Of a stretch of 64,000 nucleotides of DNA, positions 47,440-56,305 are shown piece by piece. The first letter of the stretch is position 1. Each line of letters begins with the position of its first letter. The notes beneath the pieces were generated by a model, which was not told where the DNA came from, did not search any database, and saw only the letters and a program-made list of their open reading frames with translations. The position numbers were made by a program, and so were the translations under genes. This DNA is from Actinobacteria bacterium IMCC26103 (GTDB taxonomy: Bacteria; Actinomycetota; Actinomycetes; Nanopelagicales; Nanopelagicaceae): assembly GCA_002284875.1 (NCBI GenBank), contig CP015604.1, positions 124,001-188,000 of the forward strand, given 5' to 3'.

Positions 47440-47449
47440 CTATCTGTGA
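47440..47449. promoter_or_regulatory. Shared 10-base element upstream of the ferric-reductase-like gene
   Basis: Plus-strand CTATCTGTGA, identical to 46025-46034, ending 18 nt before ATG 47421 on the coding strand. Here CAGATA recurs nearby (TCAGATAACTCACAGATAGATAG on the coding strand is described only in parts), so it may be a small repeated binding site. Confidence 0.35.
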
Positions 47450-47515
47450 GTTATCTGAGCCGCGACAGAGAGCCAACCGCGAAAGAACGACAGGTGCCCC
47501 GATAGACTTGCGCCC

Positions 47516-48469
47516 ATGCGCGTTTTCATCACCGGTGGCGCCGGTTTTATCGGCTCTCACCTCTGTGATGCCCTGCTTAAAGATGGCCACAAGGTTTCAA
47601 TCCTGGACAACATATCCACAGGTTCTAGAGCCAATATCGCCCACATAAAAGATGAAATCGAAATCCACCAAGGCGATATCCGAGACGCCGCCTTAGTCGA
47701 AAAAATAATGGCCCCAGCCGACCTAGTTCTTCACATGGCCGCAGCCTTGGGCGTTAACACAATCCTAGAAAACCCAATCGAATCAGTATCGACAAACTTC
47801 ACGGGCTCTGAAGTCGTACTAAATGCCGCAACCAAATTAAACAAGCGCATCATCATCGCCAGCACATCCGAAATTTATGGCAAGAACCCCAACCAACCAC
47901 TTAACGAAGAATCAGATCGCGTAGTCGGTGCCCCACAAAAGATCCGCTGGACTTACTCCGATGCCAAAGCGCTTGAAGAAGCCATCGCCCATGCACTATT
48001 TCTAACCAAACAACTTAAAGTCACCACCGTGCGCCTCTTTAACACCGTCGGCCCACGTCAAACCGGTCGCTACGGAATGGTCGTCCCACGCTTTATCCAA
48101 TCTGCAATCAAAAACGAACCCATCACAATCTATGGCGATGGCACCCAATCCCGAGTTTTCTGCCACGTACAAGATGCAGTCAAGGCAATCTTGACCATTG
48201 CCAAAACAGACTCCACAATCGGTCAGGTCTATAACATCGGCGGCGTTGGCGAAACTACTATCAAGCAGCTAGCCGACAAGATCATTGAGCGCACAAAATC
48301 AACTTCAACGATTACCTACACCCCATACGAAGACGCATACCCGTCAACCTTTGAAGATATGCAACGCCGCGTGCCAGATATAACCAAGATAAAAAACAGC
48401 ATCGGATGGGCGCCAGCGAACACGCTAGATAATATTATTGATGATGTTGCTCTAGAAATGAAGAAGTAA
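47516..48469 (+). CDS. NAD-dependent nucleotide-sugar epimerase/dehydratase
   Basis: A 317-residue extended-SDR enzyme. ITGGAGFIGSHLCDALL is the NAD site; ASTSEIYGKN and YSDAK give the Ser/Thr and Tyr-x3-Lys of the catalytic site; VRLFNTVGPRQTGRYGMVVPRFIQ binds the nucleotide sugar. It resembles GalE, UDP-glucuronate decarboxylase and dTDP-glucose dehydratase relatives, and the exact product cannot be assigned. It opens the surface-glycan region and is divergent from the ferric-reductase-like gene. Confidence 0.87.
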   Translation: MRVFITGGAGFIGSHLCDALLKDGHKVSILDNISTGSRANIAHIKDEIEIHQGDIRDAALVEKIMAPADLVLHMAAALGVNTILENPIESVSTNFTGSEVVLNAATKLNKRIIIASTSEIYGKNPNQPLNEESDRVVGAPQKIRWTYSDAKALEEAIAHALFLTKQLKVTTVRLFNTVGPRQTGRYGMVVPRFIQSAIKNEPITIYGDGTQSRVFCHVQDAVKAILTIAKTDSTIGQVYNIGGVGETTIKQLADKIIERTKSTSTITYTPYEDAYPSTFEDMQRRVPDITKIKNSIGWAPANTLDNIIDDVALEMKK

Positions 48470-48493
48470 GTAAAGGATTAGAGGAGATGCGAA

Positions 48494-49834
48494 ATGGCTA
48501 AGCAAATCAAAAATAGGAAGCCAGCTGCTCAGGCCAACAAATCTGCTATAAAAATTAACCGTTATCTAATCGCATTTCCGGTTATCGCTTTTCTTATAAA
48601 ACTAATAATTATCTTTAACGTTCAAGCCGGTGGCTGGCTAGGCGCGGATGGCGAGAATTACTTAAAAGGCGTAGATGGCCTGCTTAACCAAGGTTTCTTT
48701 TCAACTGAAGAGAAATTGACTTATTGGCCTGCTGGCTATCCATTGCTAATTTGGCCATTTGCCGCAATTTCGATTACAAAATTCCTTTATATGCTCAGCA
48801 TCATTCAATCGTTATTTTTTGCATATTCCACTTACTTCTTAACTAACACAATCAGTAAAACAAAGGTTGCATACCTAGCCTTCACTGCTTCTTTCTTGAT
48901 CAGCTTTAACCCAACCCTGTCTTTGGGAAGCCTTACCGTGGGTTATGAAACTCCCGTTGCATCGTGCTTGATGATGGCACTGGCGATTGCAATTAGTTGT
49001 CTGACCGATGATTCAGATGCCAAATTTGGCAGCAAGCAAATCATTTATATCGGTCTTTGGTTCGGCTTGGCCAGCTTCTTACAACCAAGATTTATACTTG
49101 TCGCAGCAATATTTATCATTGTCTGTGCTCTTTATACCGTTGGCCGCAATTACCAAATTAGATTGGCTGCTATCGGTGTAATTGCATTAATGCTCCTGCC
49201 ATCTGTATTGATCTTCAGAAACGCTGAAGCGGTCGGTAAGGCCACAATCTCAACAAACCTTGGGGTCACAATGAATCTTGGGGTGGGTGAGGAAACCCTT
49301 GGTGGCTATAACCGAATCGGTCCAGCAATCAAATGTGAACCAAAATCACCTGGGGCAACGGTTACAGATAATGAAGTCGTTATCTGCGTCTTGAAATGGT
49401 ATGCAACTCATCCCATCAAGACTATAAAACTAGCATTTAACAAATCTTTATACTTCTGGTCACCGTGGTCTGGTCCTGTGGCTGAAGGCACAACCGCCAG
49501 AAACCCATGGTTAAAGATTTCACCAGTTCAGAATATGCAGAAGACAACAACTGCGGTAAACCTTATTCAAGGTGGTGTCGGTAAGACTATTTCTTATGGA
49601 TGGCTACTTGGACAACTCGCACTGCTTGTTTATGGCTTCTTGAGCCTTAAGAAACGTGGTGGCCTTGGTAAGAAAATTGCGATCCTTGCAGCAACCCCAG
49701 TTGTCTTGGCTTGGTTAATCACTATCGGAACAATCGGAGATCACAGATTTAGAATTCCAATTATGTCGCTCAGTCTCTTACTCCAAGTCGCCGGAATATT
49801 AGCTATTCGCGAAAAAACTACTAAAGCCCTATAG
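48494..49834 (+). CDS. Multi-pass membrane glycosyltransferase-like protein (GT-C type)
   Basis: A 446-residue protein with about 10-11 membrane helices after a basic N-terminus. GGWLGADGENYLKG near residue 50 lies in the first outside loop with an acidic pair, as in GT-C enzymes that use polyprenyl-phosphate sugars; SFNPTLSLGSLTVGYETP and ATHPIKTIKLAFNKS are further loop segments. A GAGGAG ribosome site precedes the ATG. A role in sugar transfer for a surface glycan is inferred from fold type and neighbours. The end overlaps the sugar dehydrogenase gene by 14 nt. Confidence 0.65.
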   Translation: MAKQIKNRKPAAQANKSAIKINRYLIAFPVIAFLIKLIIIFNVQAGGWLGADGENYLKGVDGLLNQGFFSTEEKLTYWPAGYPLLIWPFAAISITKFLYMLSIIQSLFFAYSTYFLTNTISKTKVAYLAFTASFLISFNPTLSLGSLTVGYETPVASCLMMALAIAISCLTDDSDAKFGSKQIIYIGLWFGLASFLQPRFILVAAIFIIVCALYTVGRNYQIRLAAIGVIALMLLPSVLIFRNAEAVGKATISTNLGVTMNLGVGEETLGGYNRIGPAIKCEPKSPGATVTDNEVVICVLKWYATHPIKTIKLAFNKSLYFWSPWSGPVAEGTTARNPWLKISPVQNMQKTTTAVNLIQGGVGKTISYGWLLGQLALLVYGFLSLKKRGGLGKKIAILAATPVVLAWLITIGTIGDHRFRIPIMSLSLLLQVAGILAIREKTTKAL

Positions 49835-51026
49835 CTCCATCGACTTTACCTGTCGTATCAAATACATACGGTGCAGATTTAAGAACCGCACTCTTATCCA
49901 TCGCTGAGTGCAGCGTAACTACGATTGCAATTTCAGAGCCCCCGAGTGCACTTGATTCTTGACCGTGCCAATTTTTTACAATCGGATCGTGCCAAGAAGT
50001 GATTGCTCCTTGGGAATTTAACTCATCAATCACTAATTCAGCAGGAGTTTCTCGCACATCAGCAACATCTGGCTTGTAGGAAACTCCAATAACTTGTACA
50101 CGTTTACCCTTGAGAGTGCCACCATTATCGGCGGCAACCCGCTCAACAATGTATTTAGGCATCTCAAGGTTTACCTCATTGGCGCGCTGGATGAAGGTAG
50201 CCGGAACACCCATTTCTGCGGCGACGTGGGCCAAATAACTTGGGTCAACCGGGATGCAATGTCCGCCCACACCGGCACTTGGGCTAAATTTCATAAAGCC
50301 ATAAGGCTTAGTGTTCGCCGCATCTAAAGTTTCGTGAACTGAAATACCGAGTGCATGAGCGATCTCAGCAAATTCATTAACGAGTGCGATATTGACCTGA
50401 CGGAAAGTATTTTCAAATAACTTAGCCGCTTCAGCAACTTCAGGTGAAGAAACTTCAACTAAATTGTCGCAAAATGTCGAATAAAAAGATCTAGTCCGAT
50501 CCGAGGCTTGTTTAGTTAATCCGGCAAATAACCGTGGTGTGTTCTTTTGATTCCAGTCCACTCGGCCCGGATCAACGCGCTCTGGCGAGATCGCATATAG
50601 ATGTTCAATTTTTGCTGCGGAGTACTTTTCGACTCCTGGCTTTATATAGTGGCGCAAAGTACCCGGAAATGATGTTGATTCATTAATAATTAAAGCCGGT
50701 TTTTTAAGTGAAGAGCCAATTGTCTTGCAAGCAGATTCAATGAATGATAAATCTGGCTTTCTATCCTTCGTCAAAGGAGTTGGTACAGCAATAACCACAA
50801 TTTCAGCTTCGGAAATATCACTGGCATTTGTGGTTGCCCTGTAATTTCCCGCAGCAATAGCAGAAGCTAGATCCTTCGAGTCAACGCCTTCTATATGAGA
50901 AATTCCCTGATTTAGACGAGACACATTTTCAGAGTTATTATCAAAACCAATAACTTGGTGGTGTTTGGAAGCAAAGGCCGAAATTGTCAGCCCAACGTAG
51001 CCCTGCCCGATTATTGCTACCTTCAT
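49821..51026 (-). CDS. UDP-sugar (UDP-Glc/ManNAc-type) dehydrogenase
   Basis: A 401-residue NAD-dependent enzyme that oxidises a UDP-hexose or UDP-HexNAc to the uronate. IIGQGYVGLTISAF is the NAD motif, VVIAVPTPLTKDRKPDLSFI is conserved, and GVGGHCIPVDPSYL carries the catalytic Cys. IQRANEVNLEMPKYIVERV resembles WecC/WbpA-type enzymes more than UDP-glucose dehydrogenases. Its start overlaps the ligase-like gene by 4 nt (ATGA). The product would be an acidic sugar for a surface polymer. Confidence 0.88.
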   Translation of the reverse strand: MKVAIIGQGYVGLTISAFASKHHQVIGFDNNSENVSRLNQGISHIEGVDSKDLASAIAAGNYRATTNASDISEAEIVVIAVPTPLTKDRKPDLSFIESACKTIGSSLKKPALIINESTSFPGTLRHYIKPGVEKYSAAKIEHLYAISPERVDPGRVDWNQKNTPRLFAGLTKQASDRTRSFYSTFCDNLVEVSSPEVAEAAKLFENTFRQVNIALVNEFAEIAHALGISVHETLDAANTKPYGFMKFSPSAGVGGHCIPVDPSYLAHVAAEMGVPATFIQRANEVNLEMPKYIVERVAADNGGTLKGKRVQVIGVSYKPDVADVRETPAELVIDELNSQGAITSWHDPIVKNWHGQESSALGGSEIAIVVTLHSAMDKSAVLKSAPYVFDTTGKVDGAIGL

Positions 51027-52738
51027 TGTTTAGGCACATCAAAAATATTTGGGTTACGCGAATCAAGTCTCAATAGATTCTCTTTTGCAAGCGCTTTATC
51101 TTCAGGCGTTGCCTTCTGAACGTAATAAAGCATCTTCCAAGCATCAAAGAAGTCAGGATTGAACTCGACACCAATCTTGGCGTACTTGTACGAAAGGTCA
51201 TAGAGTTTGTTAGCTTCAAGAAGCTGGGATGCACTGGCATAGCGATATGAATTTTGTGGATTTAAATAACTAGGTACTAAAGACTTTTCAATTTCAGCAA
51301 CATTTCCCGAACCAAGGGCTGCCTTCCACTTTGAATCAGAGCTATATGGTGGAACTGCCACCAATAGCCCGACAAGAGCTCCAATTATCCCCGTCATAAA
51401 TGGTGAAATACCCACGCTTTGCTTTGCTTTAGCCCGATTTTTACCACCACTAGATTTGTTCTCTCGAGTTTCTTCATCTGTAGACGAGCGCGTAAAGCGT
51501 TCGTATGCAATCAAGGTTCCACCAAGCAGCCAGCCCCAGATGGCAAGACCGATTTGATTGATACTGATTATTGACTGGACCTGGTAACAAACCCAGGCAA
51601 CAGCTAAACCAATAAATGTGAAGTTAAATTCTTTGCTACGTAAAGTCACTTTGATTATTGCAATTACTACAAGAATTAGAATCGCTAAATAGGCAATCAG
51701 CATAGGCCAGCCACCATAGGCGAGTTGGTCCATAACAACATTGTGTGACGCATTTGAAATAGTGTTGGGTCCTGGATTAATCAGCGCGTGGTCATTGCGA
51801 AGTCTGCGATACCAATCACCGTAGGTATCCATTCCCACACCGGAGAAGGGGAATTTAGCCGCCATGTTCCAGCCAGCGTGCCAATACTCACCACGTAAAG
51901 AAACTGAGTTCTTATAAATTAATTGAGTAAGGGGACCTTTTTGCAGCGCACCCATTACCGATACAAGGCCTAAAACAGCTACTAACGCTGAATACACAGC
52001 AGGAATTAAAGTTGATTTAAACCTTGCGCGAAGGAAGTAGAAGCCCACTATCGCCATGCCGCCGGCGGTAACAACTATTCCTTGAATCGCATGCGAGGAC
52101 TTAATTTCATAAAATGTAATGAGCAATATAACTGAAGATATAGATCTAATTAATATAGATACCTTGGGTTGCACTAAATACGCAAAGAGCACGCTTGCAA
52201 AGATTCCTAGAAATGCACCCACAAAATTTGGGTTACCAAATGTTCCTAGGATATTGCCGTATGGATTTGTCCAACCAATAAAATCACCAAATGTGACAAC
52301 CCAGAGCGAATAAATGCAATTGATAAGACCTGCAGCCAGCAATCCATAACTAATTTTTAGGAAACTTAACTTATTTGATAGCCCTAAGGTTGCTACAAAA
52401 AGTAATGCCAGCAATAAATACGTTACTAACCCTGAATTTCGTCCATAAGCACCATAAATAAGCTGTGTTAAAGGAGCTTCGCTCTGAACAACTGAATTTA
52501 AAACTGTCGCAAGGAAGATAATTAAGGCGACTAATGCGCCTTTGTGCTCTAACCAAATACGCTTGGCGCCAAATGAAATCGCAATGGCAACACCTGCGCC
52601 AGCAACTGCTCCGAGAGCTAAGAGCTTGGTGACATTTACAGGATCAGTTACGGTTCCCCAAGCGACAAGGATCGTGACAAAAGCCGAACCAACCATTAAC
52701 AAATTCGCTAACGTTTTTTCCGAAGCCGTATTCAACAT
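51023..52738 (-). CDS. O-antigen ligase/polymerase-family membrane protein
   Basis: A 571-residue protein with about 12 helices and a large loop near helix 8. SLRGEYWHAGWNMAAKFPFSGVGMDTYG and NTISNASHNVVMDQLAYGGW are the outside loop of the Wzy_C/O-antigen ligase family, with the conserved His. The C-terminal ~100 residues are soluble and helical, TPR-like (YLNPQNSYRYASASQLLEANK, VEFNPDFFDAWKML). It would join or polymerise a lipid-linked glycan outside the membrane; it could also glycosylate a protein. Confidence 0.82.
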   Translation of the reverse strand: MLNTASEKTLANLLMVGSAFVTILVAWGTVTDPVNVTKLLALGAVAGAGVAIAISFGAKRIWLEHKGALVALIIFLATVLNSVVQSEAPLTQLIYGAYGRNSGLVTYLLLALLFVATLGLSNKLSFLKISYGLLAAGLINCIYSLWVVTFGDFIGWTNPYGNILGTFGNPNFVGAFLGIFASVLFAYLVQPKVSILIRSISSVILLITFYEIKSSHAIQGIVVTAGGMAIVGFYFLRARFKSTLIPAVYSALVAVLGLVSVMGALQKGPLTQLIYKNSVSLRGEYWHAGWNMAAKFPFSGVGMDTYGDWYRRLRNDHALINPGPNTISNASHNVVMDQLAYGGWPMLIAYLAILILVVIAIIKVTLRSKEFNFTFIGLAVAWVCYQVQSIISINQIGLAIWGWLLGGTLIAYERFTRSSTDEETRENKSSGGKNRAKAKQSVGISPFMTGIIGALVGLLVAVPPYSSDSKWKAALGSGNVAEIEKSLVPSYLNPQNSYRYASASQLLEANKLYDLSYKYAKIGVEFNPDFFDAWKMLYYVQKATPEDKALAKENLLRLDSRNPNIFDVPKQ

Positions 52739-52794
52739 AATCCCATCTTACTTTCACCGCTTCATAATTTGAGCCACAAACTTGCCCCTCAAAG

Positions 52795-52834
52795 CCGAAA
52801 CCCGGCCCCCTCATAAGAGGGAACCGGGTTTCGG
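52795..52834 (-). terminator. Strong stem-loop terminator after the surface-protein gene
   Basis: An 11-bp perfect stem (CCGAAACCCGG / CCGGGTTTCGG, 52795-52805 and 52824-52834) encloses a second 5-bp stem (CCCTC / GAGGG) around ATAA. On the minus strand it lies 28 nt after the surface-protein stop, followed by CTTT. It separates that gene from the O-antigen-ligase-like gene. Confidence 0.85.
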
Positions 52835-52862
52835 TTCTAGATCTTTAGAAGATCAGGGCTAA

Positions 52863-54773
52863 TTAAGCCTTTACCTTCTTCTGGATCTTAACTACGAGGT
52901 TAGTCAAAGCAGTGATCTGTGCACGAAGTGCTGAGATCAAGCTTGTGACCTGTGCTGATAGCTCTGCAACTGCATCTACGGCCTCTTGTGCCATAGCTGT
53001 TGCTGCTTCTGCTGCTTCTGCTGCAGAAAGTGCTGCATCAGTTGCATCATTTGCTGCTGCTGTTGCTTCTTCTGCTGCAGCTTGTGCTGCACCTGAGTCA
53101 GGTGTTGAAGTTGTTACAGAAATTGTGCGTGCAACAGCTGACTTAGCTGTTGTAGCCATTGTTCCTGTTGTGTACTTGAACACGAATGTTCCAGAGTATG
53201 CAGGCATGTATACCTTGTAAGTTACAACGCCATCAACTGTTCCAAGACCACCGTTTGGTGTTGTTGTACCTGTGATAGTTGCAGATGATGAACCAAGGGC
53301 TACTGGAGCCACGATTCCACCTGTTGCAAATACTGTGTAAGTATCTGGAGCAAGGATCAAACCAGCTGCATCAACAGGTTTTACTGTGATTACTGCTAGT
53401 TCGCCTGGGAGGTATGAAGCTTTGTCGAATGTAACAAGCACATCGTCAAGCTTGGTTGCGCCGCCACCTACGCGGATTGATACTGAGTTTGCATCTACAC
53501 CAGTAGTTGCAGCAGCAGATGACTTAGTTCCAACTGTGACTGATGCAGTTCCTGCAGCAACACCAGTAACAGTTACGTAGTAACCCTTATCTGTTGTGTC
53601 GTAAGCAACTGTCTGAGATGTGTAAGCACCTGAGATTGTTGCTGTAGCTGAAGAAGTTACATACATAGTTGTGATGTTTGAAACTGATACACCGGCTGCA
53701 TCTTCAACCTTGACAAGAATTGTATTTGCAGTCGCTGCTGCAGTTCCAATTACGCCAATAGCTGCTGTTGCAGTTGCCTTTGTAGCTGTTCCGAAGAATG
53801 TAAGTGTCTCAGTTGCGAGAACTACACCTAGTGCTGACTGGATTTCAATAGTTGAAACTCCTGAAGATCCATCGCCGAATACTGCAACAACGTTATTGCC
53901 GCGTACAGTGATTGCACGTCCACGTGCATCTGCTGTTCCGCCACCTGCTGTTGCTGCGTATGTGTTAGTTAGTGCACCAGAACCAAGAAGTCCAGGACCT
54001 GACTTAACAATAGCTGTATAAGATTCACCAGTTGTTGTAACTCCTGCTGCATTCTTCAAGGTTACCTTGATGTACGCAACTTGGTTAGATGCTGATGAGA
54101 TAGCAGCTGTTGCAGCAGTTTGTGCAGTCTTTGAGGCTGTGACTGTTGCATCTGTTGTGTTTGTTGTATCTCCAGAAGTAGTGATGATAGATGTTGCAGA
54201 AGTTGCAACAGTATCTGTCAAAGGATCTGCAGTAACGGTAACTGTCAAAGTTACGTTAGCTGAGTTCTTGACTCCACCACCATTTGTTACAGCTGGTGCC
54301 AAAGTGAGAACATATGTTCCTGCCTTAACTCCTGCTGCTTCAGAACCTGTAGCTGCTACCAAGTTGACCTTGAACTTTGCAGTTACGTACTTTGTATCAG
54401 CTGATGGGCTGACATAAGCAACCTGGTTCAACTTGTCGCCAACGAGGCCAGCTGCTGCAGTGATGCGGCTTGTGCTCACGAAAGCGTTTGAAGTTTCAGC
54501 AAGTGTCAACTGTGGAACAGCTGTGCTTCCTGCTGGTGCTGAAGTTACATAAGCTGTAACTGTCATTGAGTCTGTTGTTGTTTCAGCGTAGAAAGCAACT
54601 GTCGCAGTCTGAGCTGTCGATGTTTCGCTATCTTTCATTGAAGCTGTAGCAGCTGAGAGAGTTAGTGTGTCTGCTGAAGTTGCAGCCGTTGAAGGCACAA
54701 CTGACATAACACCAAAGCCCAACGCAGCAACAGTTACAAGCGCTATGCGCTTGAAAGTTGTCTTTGTAGACAT
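52863..54773 (-). CDS. S-layer-like secreted surface protein (candidate)
   Basis: A 636-residue exported protein from ATG 54773 with an AAAGGA ribosome site; the frame upstream of this is a leader, not coding. Signal peptide: MSTKTTFKRIALVTVAALGF.. to about residue 31. The mature protein has no cysteine and is dominated by Ala, Thr, Ser, Val and Gly in repeated beta-strand-like segments. The last ~80 residues change to an Ala/Glu-rich helix and then a Leu/Ile heptad stretch with a basic end (ALTNLVVKIQKKVKA). Composition, long leader and terminator suit an abundant S-layer-type protein. Directly upstream is a membrane-tethered sigma factor. Confidence 0.75.
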   Translation of the reverse strand: MSTKTTFKRIALVTVAALGFGVMSVVPSTAATSADTLTLSAATASMKDSETSTAQTATVAFYAETTTDSMTVTAYVTSAPAGSTAVPQLTLAETSNAFVSTSRITAAAGLVGDKLNQVAYVSPSADTKYVTAKFKVNLVAATGSEAAGVKAGTYVLTLAPAVTNGGGVKNSANVTLTVTVTADPLTDTVATSATSIITTSGDTTNTTDATVTASKTAQTAATAAISSASNQVAYIKVTLKNAAGVTTTGESYTAIVKSGPGLLGSGALTNTYAATAGGGTADARGRAITVRGNNVVAVFGDGSSGVSTIEIQSALGVVLATETLTFFGTATKATATAAIGVIGTAAATANTILVKVEDAAGVSVSNITTMYVTSSATATISGAYTSQTVAYDTTDKGYYVTVTGVAAGTASVTVGTKSSAAATTGVDANSVSIRVGGGATKLDDVLVTFDKASYLPGELAVITVKPVDAAGLILAPDTYTVFATGGIVAPVALGSSSATITGTTTPNGGLGTVDGVVTYKVYMPAYSGTFVFKYTTGTMATTAKSAVARTISVTTSTPDSGAAQAAAEEATAAANDATDAALSAAEAAEAATAMAQEAVDAVAELSAQVTSLISALRAQITALTNLVVKIQKKVKA

Positions 54774-54937
54774 TTGTTTCCTTTCGATAGTCGAACCACG
54801 GACGATCCGTAGGTCGGCTCGGAGTGAACTAGTCACTCCTTCTCGATACATCGCACGTGCTGATGTATCAAATTCCCCGCCGTGTATCCGGACGCGACGG
54901 AGAAATCTATTTAGGTGAAATTTCACGTGCTTCACCG
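54774..54937 (-). promoter_or_regulatory. Long hairpin-rich 5' leader of the surface-protein gene
   Basis: Between the sigma gene stop and the surface-protein ATG, 164 nt contain five inverted repeats (plus-strand coordinates): ACGGA/TCCGT 54798-54810; GGAGTGA/TCACTCC 54821-54839; GATACATC/GATGTATC 54845-54869; a G-C-rich stem 54877-54900; GGTGAA/TTCACC 54914-54936. The ribosome site AAAGGA lies after the last hairpin, outside any stem. Such leaders protect mRNA of abundant proteins or carry control. It belongs to no riboswitch I recognise. Confidence 0.65.
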
Positions 54938-56305
54938 TTATGCCTTACCTTCAGTCACAAGTACTGACTGAGATAAAATTTGTGTCTTGCCTGAATTGAG
55001 AACAAGTCGAGTTGTTATCGACTTGATAGGACCTGTTAGGTCGAAGCCGCGGCTTCCCACGGGGATAAAGAACTCTGAAGTTGGGGTTGAGACTACGAGA
55101 ATTCTAACGGTCACAAGGTACTGCCCGTTGGACATCCGCTCAAAATCGGCCGTTGTGGCGCCGAGGTTAAGTGGGGTCCAGCTTCCTGCAACACCGACTG
55201 ATACTCCGCTTACGGAGTATGTGGTGCCGTTGCCATCCACTGTGATGTTCTGAGAGATCATCACATTTGGGCCACCTACCGCGGTGATGGCCTGGGTGTT
55301 CAACTCTGTTCCGGCTTCAGTGGCCGTTGGCGTATTTCGGTTCACACGCAATGTGCCTGGTGTGCCGTTATCGGTCGCAACAGTAAAACCTGTTGGGATC
55401 CCGTCTTTATCTAGACCTGGGAATGAAAGCTTGGCTGATTTGATTGCAACGCCTGAGACCATGGTGTTGGACTTCTTAGCTGGCATTGAGATAGATGGTG
55501 TTGGGGTGCTTGCCTCAACTGGTGCAACTGCCTCTGATGATCCGGCAACTGCGCCGGATGCAATCTCAGATGGAGCGGTTGGGTTGATCGTCACGCCTTC
55601 GCGGCCAGTCATTGAGTTAAAGCCTAAGAAAGCAGTGATAACCAATAGTAATGAGAGCGCAACTTTGGAAGATTTCTGGGCAAGCTCTGCTGCCTTCTTA
55701 TAAGTAGTAGAAAGCATGTCCAGTGCTGTTAGGCCACGCTCTTCGTCGATAACGAGTTCTGACAAGACGCGGCGAAGGGAAGTACGAGCGCGAGAAACAG
55801 TGTGGCGCACTGCAGATTCCTTGATGCCAAGTTCTGCTGCGATCTCCTCTGTTGAGCGGCCTTCCATTTCCCACATAACAAGCGCTGCGCGCTCAGCAGG
55901 TGAAAGAAGTGCAAGTGCTTGACGAATGATTGCTGCATCTTCTGCAGCAGAGATTGCCTGTGAATGATCGCCATCTACCTGCCAGGCAGCTTCAACTTCA
56001 GCCTGGGCATCGTCGATAACCACAAGGTTAGGACGGCGGCCTTCAAGGCGGAACAAGTCGATGCAGAGGTTTTCGATGGTGCGGTGTAGATAAGAAAGAG
56101 CATGATCATTTGATTCAAGCTCTGGGGCTGCGAGCATGAACTTAATCAACGCATCTTGGGTGATTTCTTCAGCTTTAGCGGAATCCTTTAGGACGCGGTT
56201 TGCGTGGGCAAGAAGCTCTGAACGGTGCTCTGTGTAGAAAGCACCGAGCTCTGCGACGGTCCACACACGGGGACCTGCAGAAGCTGCAGACTTCTTAAAT
56301 GCCAC
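54938..56305 (-). CDS. ECF-type sigma factor fused to a membrane helix and extracytoplasmic domain
   Basis: A 455-residue protein starting at a GTG with AAGGAAG upstream. Residues 20-88 are sigma region 2 (ILKDSAKAEEITQDALIKF-like, SYLHRTIENLCIDLFR) and 129-182 region 4 (LSPAERAALVMWEMEGRSTEEIAAELGIKESAVRHTVSRAR). Residues 214-229 (KVALSLLLVITAFLGF) form one membrane helix, then a Pro/Ser/Thr linker (260-280) and a beta-rich ~170-residue outer domain with no cysteine. So the DNA-binding half is inside and a sensor-like domain outside in one chain. No anti-sigma gene is adjacent; the surface-protein gene is next downstream. Confidence 0.85.
   Translation of the reverse strand: MAFKKSAASAGPRVWTVAELGAFYTEHRSELLAHANRVLKDSAKAEEITQDALIKFMLAAPELESNDHALSYLHRTIENLCIDLFRLEGRRPNLVVIDDAQAEVEAAWQVDGDHSQAISAAEDAAIIRQALALLSPAERAALVMWEMEGRSTEEIAAELGIKESAVRHTVSRARTSLRRVLSELVIDEERGLTALDMLSTTYKKAAELAQKSSKVALSLLLVITAFLGFNSMTGREGVTINPTAPSEIASGAVAGSSEAVAPVEASTPTPSISMPAKKSNTMVSGVAIKSAKLSFPGLDKDGIPTGFTVATDNGTPGTLRVNRNTPTATEAGTELNTQAITAVGGPNVMISQNITVDGNGTTYSVSGVSVGVAGSWTPLNLGATTADFERMSNGQYLVTVRILVVSTPTSEFFIPVGSRGFDLTGPIKSITTRLVLNSGKTQILSQSVLVTEGKA

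Noticed and set aside
54774-54935. Continuous open frame upstream of the surface-protein ATG
   Set aside because: It is basic, low-similarity sequence over the hairpins, with a clear signal peptide and ribosome site at 54773.
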